Source: Acanthamoeba castellanii str. Neff
Taxonomy: Eukaryota > Discosea > Longamoebia > Acanthamoebidae
Reading direction: 5' to 3'
Length of the DNA: 57,547 bases
NCBI RefSeq assembly: GCF_000313135.1
Contig: NW_004457380.1
Span: 400,168 to 457,714, forward strand
Part shown: in pieces, positions 1-11,265 of the stretch
Layout of the letters: every line of letters begins with the position of its first letter
Position numbering within the stretch: position 1 is the stretch's first letter
Program-made: the position numbers and the translations under genes
The notes under the pieces: model-generated
What the model saw: the letters and a program-made list of their open reading frames with translations, nothing else
What the model was told of the DNA's origin: nothing
Database searches by the model: none

Positions 1-163
1 TTTCTCCTCCATTTCGTAATGTGGCACGCTACGTTTTTGATCCCATTCATTCAGCGCCATCTCCTTGGCAACCATCTCAAATGTTTAGATTTTGCTCAGC
101 TTTGACTCATTTTCTGACACAATCATCCACTTGTCGCTTCCTCTCCTCGCCCAACAACTATAG

Positions 164-659
164 AAAGCAGGTGGAGGTCGATGGCAAGCAGGTCATGCTT
201 GAAATCCTCGACACGGCCGGTACCGAGCAGTTCACCGCGTACGCTTGCCATTCCTCACATTCCACTCGCAACAGTTGGGAAATTCCGCAACTGGTGGCGC
301 TGGAATTTGTGGTATGCACGTCGATCTCGCATTCACGCTTCTGCTCGTGGTGTGCAGTATGCGCGACTTGTACATGAAGAACGGCCAGGGCTTCGTCCTT
401 GTATTCTCCATCATTGCCATCTCCACGTACGTCTTCGCCTTCTTCTTTTTCTTTCCCTCTGGGCCGTTTTTCGTTCTTTCTTCACATGATGGTATTTCAA
501 GGTCGCAGAAGAGGCTATTTTTCAATACCTCTACAATGTTGATGCTTATCCAAACTGATTATTTCACACGTTTTGCTCTTTTCGTTTCTGCGCGTTCGCT
601 CTTCTTTTCCTTTGGCTGCACGTCTTTCAACAACTGACTGTTTTCTCCTTGACTCCGAC

Positions 660-692
<33 letters not shown>

Positions 693-1088
693 GATTCAAC
701 GACCTGCCCGACCTGCGCGAGCAGATCCTGCGTGTGAAGGACATGGACTCCGTGCCCATGGTGCTGGTCGGCAACAAGTGCGATTTGCAGGACCAGAGGG
801 TGATCTCCACCGACCAGGGCCAGCAGCTGGCCGCCAAGTTCGGCAACTGCTCCTTCCTCGAGTCGTCCGCCAAGACGAAGACCAACGTGAGCGAAATCTT
901 CTACGATCTCATCAGACAGATCAACAGGAACAAGAAGCCCGGTACCCACTCCTTCGTGTCGTGTGTTGTCGTGTGTTGTGTTGTTGTTGTCGTTCATCTT
1001 GCTCACGCTCGAAGGTGGTCCTGCTCGTGTGTCTCATTATTCAGATGGCGACAGCGGCGGAAAGAAGAAGAAGTGCCTTCTGTTCTAA
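164..1088 (+). CDS. Rap-type Ras-family small GTPase (5' end outside window)
   Basis: Resolved exons are 164-238, 358-426, 694-941 and 1045-1088. They join in frame through introns starting GTACGC, GTACGT and GTACCC. The first visible exon begins in the effector region (KQVEVDGKQ). It carries the switch II G3 motif LDTAGTEQF; the Thr after DTAG is the Rap signature, where Ras has Gln. The G4 motif GNKCDL and the G5 motif ESSAK follow. The C-terminus is a lysine run plus CLLF and a stop, a CaaX box predicting prenylation (Phe at X suggests geranylgeranylation) and membrane anchoring. The P-loop (G1) exon is not visible; bases 1-163 read as intron. Rap GTPases usually control adhesion, phagocytosis and cytoskeleton in amoebae; that role is inferred from the family. 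Confidence 0.9.
660..692 (+). repeat. (AAC)n microsatellite in Rap intron
   Basis: About eleven AAC units run directly into the CAG acceptor of the third visible exon of the Rap-like gene, so the repeat replaces the usual polypyrimidine tract just before the splice site. Confidence 0.85.
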
Positions 1089-1602
1089 AGCAGCTCCAGG
1101 CCTGCACGGAACGCTTCATCTATTCCACTCTTCCCCCACCTACTCCCGTTTCCCCCCGATTCATCCCCGGACCCGCCCACGACGACGACAACGACATCAA
1201 CATCAACCCACCTCTCTCTCACACGCTTTTTGGTCTTCTTCCTCGTCTTCAGTTTGTTTTGACGTGGCGCCTGTGCAACTAGTATAGCATTGTTCTTATA
1301 TTTATATCCTCCTTCCTCCTCACTCGTACGGGCGAGAGGTGGTGTGCTCCCCCTTATCACGTGATATGATCATACAAGTGGTGTTTGTCAGGGGCTCACA
1401 AATAAAAAAAAGCAGCTGTACATGCCCGTCTCCTTCTTTCTCTTCTACTGGGGCCACGACAGGCGCAGAACCCACATCGCGGGCATTTAGAGCCAACCAC
1501 GCGGGCCGGGTGGTTTTGGGTCCGCCCTTTCTGTTGGTTCGGGCCGAGGCTGAAGACAGCGAGATTGAAGAAGTCACTGACCTTCAACCTTTGCACCCCA
1601 AC

Positions 1603-4369
1603 ATGACTCGCAAGGCGAAGGAAGCGGCCACGCGGACGGCGACGTCCGCCGGCTCCACGTCCTTCAGCAACCCACTACAGTGCGACTGCTGCAGCTCCCC
1701 CCCCCCCAATATGCAGCTCCCCCCAATGCAGGCAGGCAGTGCTGACAATAACAAAAGGGAGCTGGCGCTGCGGGGCGGGCCGCAGGTGGTGGCGGCCGGG
1801 CTCGTGGTGGCGGCACACGCCTGGTTCCTGTGGTACCTCCAGGCCGAGTACGAGGCCCTGCCGGACAAGTCCGACCTCGCCAGCGTCACGGACTACGTCG
1901 ACCTGTGGGTGCCCATTTTCCTCCTCTCCATGTTCGCCGAGGCCGGTACGCATTTTCTGTTTTTTTAACGCAATAATTACTTTTTCCTTTTATATCAAAT
2001 TCATAATAAATAAAAACACATTTTAATGATATTCTTTCATTGTAGCATGGGCCAAGTACAAGGAGGTCAGGCTCTACCGGGTCAACGACACGCTGAGCTC
2101 GCTCTCGCTCGGCGTGCTGTCCCTCCTCACCAAGAAGCTCGCCGCCAAGGCTGTACCCATGCCCCCCCCCACCCAAGCGACCTTGTGATGCTGTTGTGTT
2201 GACTCTCGGTCACGTCGTTGGTCGTGTCGTGTCGTGTCGTGTCGTGCAGCTGGCGTTCTTCCCCTACGTGTACGTGTGGGAGCATTTCGCAGTCACGCGC
2301 GCCTTCGCCACCAACGGCGCGTTGGCCTGGTGGCTCATGTTCGCGGGCAAGGAGTTCTCCTACTACTGTACGCCGTCGTCACCTCTCCCTATTTTGCCGA
2401 CGTCAACTGCGAACCCAGCGTTCGCTTATACTCGGACCCACGCCCGTGGCGTACACCACCGCAGGGCTGCATCGGCAGGGTCACACCATCGCCGCGTTCT
2501 GGGCCATGCACAGCGTCCACCACTCCTCTGAGGAATACAATCTCGCCGCGGGTAACACGCACGCACGCCACCGCACACGCACACACACCACGACACGCGC
2601 ACACGAATGCCCATTTCCTACGTTTCTGACTTTTTTTAATATTTTTATAGCGCTGCGCCAGTCAGCCTTGCACTCCTCGGTGTCGTGGCTATACGACCTG
2701 CCGCTGGCCCTGTTCTTCCCTCCCGCCCTGTTCGTCATCCACTCACAGTTCAACCTCCTCTATCAGTTCTGGATTCACACCCCTGGTACGCCACCGTCGT
2801 CATCGCCATCGTCATCATTTCAGTTTCACTTTTTCCCTCGATGAACGCTCAAGTGCGTCGTGTGTGTTATATGCGTGTCTTATGTGGCTTGCCGATCGCT
2901 GTTAGTGATCGGCAAGCTGGGGCCGTTGGAGTACGTGCTCAACACGCCGTCGCAGCATAGGGTGCACCACGGCAAGAACGTGTACTGCATCGACAAGAAC
3001 TACGGCGGCACCCTGTGCATCTTCGACCGCCTGTTCGGCACCTTCCAGGAGGAGCTCGACCAGGTACGCCCAATTGCCACCCATTTCACCAACAAAACTC
3101 AAGGTCGAAATTGAGGGCTGGCCAATGACGCTTGTGTCGCGTGTGTGTGTGTGTGTGCTGTGTGCGTGTGCGTACAGATTCCGATCGTGTACGGCGTGGT
3201 GCACCCGATCAATACGTTCAACCCGGTGGAGGCAAACGCCACCAATTGGCGTTACATCGGGGCTAACTTCCTGAACCTAAAGGGTACATTCTCCCTCTCG
3301 TGGTCGATTTTAAAAAACATTGCTATTTTTTAAAACATTATGATTTATAATGGACACTTATGCATTAATGATTTATTGATCCTGGGGCAGGATTGCGCAA
3401 CAAGCTGGGCACGCTGTACTTCGGGCCGGGCTGGATTCCCGGGGCCAGCTCGGGCACGGAGGAGTACCCGATTCCGCCCACCTCGACCGATTCCACCACC
3501 AAATATGACCCTCGCGTTCCTGCTGGGTTCGTTTCCTCTCTCTCTCTCCTCTCATTTTTTTACTGCCCTGCTCTATTCACCGCACGCACACATCGCACAC
3601 ACCGCACACACCGCACACACCGCACACGACGCAGGGTGTCGTGGTACATCCTGGCGCAGTTCGGATGGGCGCTCGTCCTGCTTACGGTTGCCATTGATCG
3701 GTAAATCGCTCGCCGGCGTGCACACTCTCTGCTCGGACTCAAACTCAACAGCTAAGGTTGAATTTGCGCGCGTACATCCCAGGCTCTCTTCGACGCTCGG
3801 TCATACATCTCTGTTTTCGGCCTACATCACCTGGACTCTGCTCAACATCGGAGGCATCAGCGACCGGTAAGGCCATCCCCAAATTTTGCCTGAACCCGAG
3901 TGCAGTTGCTCACTCTCCTCTTCGTTCTTCGTTCTTCGTTCTTTTTTCCTGTTCTAAGGAAATCGTGGGCGTTTGCGTCGGAGGTCGTTCGGTTGGTGGC
4001 CCTCGTGCCGCTCGGCTCCTTTGCCGTCTCGCTATGGGGTACATATCAGATCTCTTACGCCATTACCGCACAACCACCTAGTGATCTGATATTGTGTCGT
4101 GTCGTGTCGTGTGTGTGCATGCATCTTGTGTGGTGCACGCAGATGAGAGTGCGGACTTGGGTCAATGGGCGGCCGGCTTTGCGGCGTGGTCGATCGTCTC
4201 GGCACTCTACCTATTCGCCTTCCGGGCCGGCCTGGCGCGACCACTTAAGCCCGCGGAGTTGGGACGCACCAATCGAAAACAAGCACTTATTGACCAGACC
4301 GAACAGCACCGCCTCGCGCTTCGGGCATGTCGAGGCCGACCATGCCCAGCCATCATGCCCTCCAGCTAG
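1603..4369 (+). CDS. AGMO-like: Alkylglycerol monooxygenase-like membrane hydroxylase
   Basis: Twelve exons join in frame: 1603-1945, 2046-2152, 2250-2367, 2465-2551, 2651-2785, 2906-3063, 3178-3283, 3391-3526, 3635-3700, 3783-3866, 3959-4038 and 4143-4369, giving 548 aa. The fatty acid hydroxylase di-iron histidine signature is complete: HRQGH (residues 192-196), HSVHH (205-209) and HRVHH (281-285). Flanking segments SSEEYNL, QFNLLYQFWIH, LGPLEYVLNTPS and NTFNPVEA follow the order seen in AGMO (TMEM195), which cleaves ether lipids using tetrahydrobiopterin. Several hydrophobic segments before and after the histidine core fit a multi-pass ER membrane enzyme. A generic sterol desaturase is less likely because the AGMO-specific stretches match. 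The ATG chosen is the first in frame; the N-terminal 45 residues are low complexity. Confidence 0.88.
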
Positions 4370-5297
4370 CCATTTTTTCCTTTTTTCTGCGATAGAGATA
4401 GATTTTTAAACCAGCCAGCAGCGTCAATGGCAGGTTGACTGCAGTGCGTGTGCCATAGTCCTTCTGGGGCTGCAACCTTGCCGCACACTGTGCTCGCTGT
4501 TCGCCGTGCAAACCCTATTGTGTAGGACGAATGTCCACACGTGACCTCACTCGATATTCGGGTTAGACAACACGCACGCGATTACAGAATTTAACCATTT
4601 AAAAATACAACAGACAACATTCAGGCGTCTCTCTTTCTCCCATCAACTGCATGCAACCGCAACAAACCCAAACCTCACTGTGGTGATGTGCTTGTGTTTC
4701 GTGAAGGTGAGTGATGGGTAGTGAAGAGTGGAGGTACATATGGGTGGGAGTTCCTGTAGTCGTTGCACAGGCACGTTGGGCTGGCCACGTTGGGTGAGCA
4801 CACGCCGTGGCCTGGAGCATTCAGCTGATTTCGCCGAGCCAAACGACGCACGTGCATCAGCACTACAGGGCGTGCGGCTGTCTCATGTGAGCGTGTGTCG
4901 CGTTTCGCTGTGAGTTGCATGTGGCGACGTGGGGAGTAGGGCACGAGTAGCGCAAGTGCGGGGGCAAGTGGCTCGAATGGCAAGCCGGCTGAGCACCCTT
5001 CGGCAACAGTAGTTGTGTGAACAAAAAAAGAATGTGTGGACACAAGTCGTATGAAGTGGTGCGCGCATGGTTACTCTCGGCGGAAGGAGGAAGCTGGCCA
5101 CAAAGCACGGGCGATCAGCGTTCGACCAACCACCAGAGTGTCGACAGTTACTGCTGTTGGTGGCCAGCGATTGTCGACAATAAGTGTGAGGAGTATTATT
5201 GTAAAACAACAGATAGGAAGAAGGAGCTCGCTAATTGAGAGTCGTTCAGGCACGAGAGGGAGTTCAGAATCGTCCATCATTTTTGAATTGCACCGAT
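4370..5297. other. Intergenic region without a recognisable gene
   Basis: About 0.9 kb between the AGMO-like stop and the F-BAR start. Short open frames exist on both strands but none shows a domain, splice-consistent continuation or sustained codon bias. It should hold the AGMO 3' UTR and the F-BAR promoter. No clear TATA element or structured RNA was seen. Confidence 0.6.
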
Positions 5298-7493
5298 ATG
5301 GGATTTTCCGATGAATTATGGGTGCGTGTACTCTTCATCATGCTAGCATGATGATTTTCAATTTACCGAGGCGATTATACGGCTGCAACCATTGCAGGAT
5401 GGCTTCACGCCGGTGGCGACCAAGGGCAGAGAGGGCAAGAACTTCGTCACCGAGGTCTACAACTTCATGAAGAAACGGTAAGCCGCCGTTTTATTTATAT
5501 ATATTTTTAATAATTGTTATTTCTTTTTTCCTCTTCAGCTAATTTTAATACATAAAAAATGCGGTTAAAACTAAAATAATTATTGCCCTAGGCGGGAGAT
5601 CGAGCTGGAGTACGCCAAGAAGCTCAACGCCCTCGTCAAATCCGTCAAAGTCGGCGACGCGGGGTACGCCCTGTCGATCTGCTCCGTGATATGTGCGTGT
5701 TGTGTGTGGTGTGTTGTGTGTGTGTGTGGTGTGTGTTGTGTGTGCGCTGACCGTTGCTTGTGTGTGTGCGATGTGCATTTTACAGCACGCTCGATAGCGC
5801 ATGGTGCGTGGTCAAGACTGAAACGGACTCCATTGCCAACGCTCACTCGGTACCTTCTTCAAATTCCTCTGTTGTCTACTCGGTCTGCAACGCGATTCAC
5901 GTTGTGTTTACTTTATATTTATTTTGTATGTTTATATTTATTGACGCCAACCTATTACCGCACTCCACTCATGCATGTCATTTCTCTCTTACTTTCTCTT
6001 ATACTGCGGTGTAAAACCACATCAGACGTTCGCTGAGCGTTTGGGAACCGAAGTGGAGACGACACAGAAGAACTGGCTCACCGAAACGGCCAAGACCCGC
6101 AAAGAGGTACGACACCCACATGTGTGTCGTTGTGTGTGTGTTGTGTGTGCGCGCTCCGTGAGTGTTGTGTAATACAATGAGTGCCATTTGCGTTGTTTTG
6201 GGCCGACGCTGACATAGAGCATGGTCGACAGCTCAAGGCCAACGGAAAGAAGCTGGTGAGCCAGCTGCAGGCCGCGCAGTCTACGGTGGAGAAAGCCAAG
6301 GCCAAGTACGAGGGCTCCCGCAAGAAGCAGGACGCCGTGCAGGCCGAGGCCAACGCCGACCCCAACCCCAAGGTTCGCCATCTATTCACTCTCTCACCGC
6401 ACACGCGCGACCAACGACACACGACAACACACGACACACGATACGGCCAACGACGACACACGACACGGCCAACGACATGGCACGCACGGCACACAACTAG
6501 CTTTTAAAACGTTGTTGACGACGAAACCAAACAACACAGAACCAGAAGAAGCTGCAGGCCGAGGTGAAGAACGCTGAGAAGGCCGATGACGAGTACAAGA
6601 AGTCAGTCGAGAAGCTCAAGAACATGGAGTCCCGCTTCTACGACTCGGAGATGCCTCAGATTCTCGCGGTATTATTATTATTATATATTTATTACTCTTA
6701 TTCTTTTGATTATTATTGTTATCATCATCAATTATTAATTACTATTAATTATTAATTCTTATTTTTCTGTGTTCTTTTTATTAATTCAACGTTGCGGGTT
6801 TGGGTTGTGCAGGAGCTGCAATCGATGGAGGAGGCGCGAGTGGCGATGATGAAGACCAGCTTCAACTCGTTCGTGATGGCGCAGGCCACCGTGCACCCCG
6901 CCATCAAGAGCTCCTGCGAGGCCATGAGCTCGGTACCTATGCCCCCTCCCCACACCCAACGAAGACCTTCATCAGGCCATTCATTCGCTGACGCCATTTG
7001 TTGTGCGTGTTGCTGCATGTGCGTGTGCGTGTGTGTGTGCGTGTGCGGTGGTGCGTGTGCGTGTGCGATCGTAGGCGGCTGCCAGCATCAATGTCGACAG
7101 TGATGTCCGTGGATTTATCTCGAGCAACAAGACCGGTGCGCTCTCTTCCACGCGCCACGCGTCGTACAGCAATTAAATTGATATTAATTTGTAATTTAAT
7201 GCAGGCAAGACGCCACCCCCGCGCACCGAGTACGAGGCCTACGATTCGGCCCTGGGCGCCTGCAAGCCCGCCCCCGGGTCCTCCCAGTGTACGCCACTTA
7301 TCTCGATTCGCTCTTTTCGCGAAGTTTGTCCGCTCACGCGCGTGTCGTGCTGTGTGCGTGTGCGTGTGCGTCGCGTTGCTCCAGCATTCTCGTCGTTCCC
7401 CACTTCCTCTCCCGCCAGCTCCGGCTCGTTCGCCGCGCCCATGAGTACCTCACACTGGCTAATTCCCTACTGAGCCTGATACCGCGCTAACGG

Positions 7494-7532
<39 letters not shown>

Positions 7533-8674
7533 GTGTCATGCGTACGTTCATAATCATCATCATCATCATCATCATCGAGTGCAGCCAGATCAGCGCCGCC
7601 ATCCTCATCGACGCCGACCTACTCCGCCCCCTCCAACCACAGCTCACCCCTGGTACGCCCCCCCCCCGAACAGCCCCCTCTTTTTACCTCGTGCCCGCTC
7701 GCTCAGTCTTGATTGTGTCTCGTGGTGTGTGGTGTGATGTGATGTGGCGTGTGGCGTGTGTCGTGTCGCGTGTGTCGTGTTATGTGTCGTGGTGCAGGCT
7801 GCGTCGGCGCCGATGAGCGGCGGTGACGAGGCCACGATCATGGTGAAGGCCCAGTACGCCTACACCACCTCCGAACCCAACGAGCTCTCCTTCACCGAAG
7901 GCGCCCTCATCAAGGTCTCTCCTCGCTTGATCTTTTCTTTTTCTTTTCTTTTCTTTTCTCCCAATCTCATTTATTTATTTCCACCACCACAGGTGACGTA
8001 CCAGGACGACAGCGGCTGGTGGGAGGGCGAGCTCAACGGTCGCGTCGGCGTCTTCCCCTCCAATCACGTACGGCCAGCGGCAGCGCCACCTTAAGGCAGG
8101 AGCCAACCCCGCTCTAACGCGCGCGTGCCGTGCGTGTTTGTGGCTGCGGCCGCCGTGCAGGTAACGGTCATCTCGGGCGGAGGCGGCTCGCTGTCGACGC
8201 CGGCGCCCATGTCGCCGGGCGCGTCGGACAGCTACGACTCCACCGGCGGCGGCGAACAAAAGTTTGACCAGTGCAAGGTGCGTTGTGTGGTTGTGTAGTA
8301 ATGCAGCAGCAGCAGCTGCTGTTGTGTGTCTCACGGGCGGCCATCGATGTCTGTGCCACACGACAGGCGCTGTACGCCTACAAGGCCGAGGACGAGGACG
8401 AGCTGACCATCTCCGAGGGCGACATCCTCACCATCGAAGACGAGGACGACGAGGGCTGGTATGCGAAACATGATGCGTGCATTCTTATTCATGATTTATT
8501 TTTTATGATTTTTTAACATCCACCCACCTGTTGTGGTGGTGGTGGGAATGTTTGGACTGAAACATTTTATTTTCTTCCCTCTTTTCTCTTTCTGTGCGCA
8601 GGTACTACGGCAGGAACGCGCAGGGCGCCTATGGCAAGTTCCCGTCGAACTACGTCGAACTGCTCCAGTATTGA
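5298..8674 (+). CDS. F-BAR protein with two C-terminal SH3 domains (Bzz1/syndapin-like)
   Basis: Seventeen exons join in frame to 489 aa: 5298-5321, 5398-5477, 5592-5663, 5786-5849, 6026-6106, 6220-6372, 6540-6668, 6813-6932, 7075-7135, 7205-7288, 7385-7444, 7585-7652, 7798-7914, 7993-8067, 8161-8277, 8367-8458 and 8602-8674. The N-terminus ELWDGFTPV, then EIELEYAKKL and a GTLDSAW block, is the F-BAR (FCH) signature. A long Lys/Glu coiled coil follows to about residue 240, then a Pro/Ser linker. SH3-1 (about 350-398) has AQYAY, GWWEGEL and GVFPSNHV. SH3-2 (436-489) has ALYAY, GWYYGR and FPSNYVELL. Such proteins bend membranes and recruit actin nucleation factors during endocytosis. The 24-bp first exon is the least certain, but the exon 1/2 junction rebuilds the F-BAR Trp-Asp. 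Confidence 0.93.
7496..7531 (+). repeat. (GT)n microsatellite in F-BAR intron
   Basis: An uninterrupted TG run of about 17 units in the intron between F-BAR exons 11 and 12, followed by an ATC run before the acceptor. Confidence 0.9.
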
Positions 8675-8853
8675 TTGCGGATCGATCTTCCCGCTGCCGG
8701 CGCGTGTGTGCGCCAGCCACCACCTACACTACTACGGCTTTTTGGCTTTCGTCACACACACGTTCTCTTTTTTTCCTCTGCAGAACGTAGCAACAATACA
8801 CTGTATCATCACTCTCAACAACCAACAACAGCTTTGATCGTCATTGTAACACA

Positions 8854-11155
8854 TTACAGCTGGGCGAGATAGACGGTCTCAGGGGCGACGGCCGAGCGGG
8901 GCTGCTGGGGCGCCAGTGGTGGGAGCCCGTGGTCGTCGGCCGTGGAGGCGGCGGCGCGTTGGTGTCGGTGGACGTTGAAGGCGACGTTGCCCGCGTGGAG
9001 GATGATGCCGTGCTCGGCCTCGAAGGCCTGCTCGAGCCCGGCCACCTCGTCGATGGTGGCCGCGGCGTCGAGGGCGTCGAGGTACCCCGCGAACGAATCG
9101 ATCCGGCGCTGCTCGGCGTCCAGGGCCACCAGCGACGCGTCGTCTCCAACGAGGCCCTCCAGCTTCTCCACTATCCGCTGCAGGCTCGCCTTCCTCTCCG
9201 CAAAATTGAGAATCGTGTCTCCTATTTAAACCGAGAAAAAGCGTGTGAGACACGACACGCACCACCGCACACGACACGACAACGACACACGACACAGCCG
9301 ATGACGGGGAGGGACTGACCGATGGCCTCGAGGAGTGGTGGCTCGTTGGAGAAGAGGAGGCCGAGGTCGGCCTTCCGTCGCTTGTATCGCAGCTCCGCCC
9401 TGACCTTGGCCTTGTCCACCGGCTCCAGCTCCTCCTGTGCGCGGCCAACCCCCCTTCAGCACTTGCTCCACCACTGCAGCAACCGCACGACACACACACG
9501 ACACACGCGACACGACACGCGCGACACAGAGTGAAGAGGGTACCTCGACATCTTCTTCCTCGGGAGCGTCTGGAAGGCCCGTGTCGTCCGCCTCCTCCTC
9601 GCTCTCCACCGCCTGCTGTTGGCCCATGGGCAGAAGAAACGTGTGTCAGTCTCATCACACTTCATTCGTGTCGTGTCGTGTCGTGTCGTGTCGTGTCGTG
9701 TCGTGTCGTCGCGGGAGGGAGGTAAAAGTCGTACGTGAGGGCGGCGGAGCATGGCGCGGGCGTTGTGTGGTTCGGCGAGCAGGCGCTCGAGGATGTCGGG
9801 GCAGCACAGCCGCAGGTGGAGCAGGAACAGCGACCCGGCCGCCGCCACGGGCACCCCGCACCCGGGACACGTCTCCATCCACACCATCCGCTCCTTCACA
9901 CTCTCTGTCGGCCCTCTGCGCTTTTTGGTTAGTTGGACCGTCGCACACGACACGACACGACACGACACGCACGGCGCGGTAGAGCGTACCTTTGGGTGGG
10001 TTCGGCGGGTTGGGCTTGGGCGCCGACGGTGGAGGTGGTACGCGAGGCCTGCGACGTCGAGAGACCCGACGCCGAGACCTGGCCGCCGCTCACGATCGCT
10101 GGTGTCGTGTGTGTGCGTGTGCGTGTGTGGTGTTGGGCATTGCTGACGTCAGCACATATTTAAAATTTCAGGTGGTGGGGGGCAGTGGTGCCTTGTGCGA
10201 TGGACTCGCGGTGGGCGCGGCGCTGGCCCAGGGGCAGGTAGGCGCCCACCTCGGCCGTGCCCTTCACGAACGGATGCTCGCGGTACAGGTGCGACTCGTT
10301 GCCCCGCCGCTGCACGTCGTTCATGTGAATGTAGCACAGATACCCTGATTAACACGACACACACGCGCGCGCGTGCCACGGTGAGTGCGTGTGTCGTGTG
10401 TGTCGTGTCGTGCGGGAGGGGGAGGGGGGAACCGTTGCGGGTGCAGCAGGACCGGCAGCGGAGGAAGTCGCACTCGCGGTTGGCCTTCTTGCGGCACCCG
10501 GGTCCGCTGCACATGGCCACGTCGCCCTCCTGCACCGCAGCGGCCGCCGCAGCCGCGGCCATCGGAATCTGCAGACCAGCCGGCAGGTGTGGCTGCGCAG
10601 CCATGCACACGGGTTAGTGCTAGCACGGAACACACACCACACTGTACACACGCCGCACACACGCCGCTCACACGACACATGACACACACACACACACCAC
10701 ACACATCGCGCACACCGCGCACACAGCATGAGGAAAGATGGTTGGGCGTACGCGAGGAAAGTCGACGGGGCGGCTGAGTTTGCGTGGCGTTTCGATGATC
10801 TCGCGCAGGGCATCGTTCTGGAGCTGCACGATGAGTTCGGGCTTATTCTCCTTCACGGCCTGCAGCACCAGCCGCATCTGCCGCTTCATCTCCGGCTTTG
10901 TCACCTTCGGCTGGATGCCTGCACATGCGGCGTCAACAAAATGATATTTTTTAAATATATATCAATTAATCTCCACTTCTCATTAGATCAATTCTCGTGA
11001 GATTGAATAATTGATTGGGGGGATTTTACTTTACCTTTGCTTTCGAGGTACGCCGAGAGCTCCTCCTTTGTGTAATTCTTGAGTTCATCCGGTATCAGCG
11101 TTTCGATAGGCGGCAGCAGAGACAAGTCGACCACCTCATGCCTTCGCCTCTTCAT
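8854..11155 (-). CDS. Unrecognised protein with a CxxCC cysteine motif and second Cys/His cluster
   Basis: The ATG is at 11155. Clear exons are 11035-11155, 10752-10918 and 10433-10592, followed by one starting at 10344 whose donor I could not fix. A Cys/His exon lies around 9743-9920, and acidic and coiled exons continue to the stop at 8854. The N-terminal exons give a short charged helical region (KNYTKEELSAYLESKG), possibly SAP-like. Then comes CSGPGCRKKANRECDF with RCRSCC and CYIH, a spacing reminiscent of the small zinc motifs in plant SHI/LRP1 and some DUS proteins. A second cluster, CPGCG then HLRLCC, follows. The C-terminal part is a Leu/Ala/Asp/Glu-rich helical region. Function unknown; nucleic-acid binding is only a guess. 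The 3' end converges on the F-BAR gene, 179 bp away. Confidence 0.6.
9666..9709. repeat. (CGTGT)n pentamer array
   Basis: About nine copies of a TCGTG/CGTGT pentamer in an intron of the minus-strand cysteine-motif gene. The same unit occurs as a much longer array at 42363 and as short runs in many introns of the window. Confidence 0.9.
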
Positions 11156-11265
11156 CTTCTCTTCTTATGTTTTTTACAACCTTTTTGCTTTTCGTAACGG
11201 CTACTTTTCCTTTTTATTGTTTTACATAAAAAAAATAATTCACATTTATTGATTTGGAGCTAAAG

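Noticed and set aside
4599..5280. Several 60-120 codon ORFs between the AGMO-like and F-BAR genes
   Set aside because: No motif, conserved composition or intron support; treated as intergenic.
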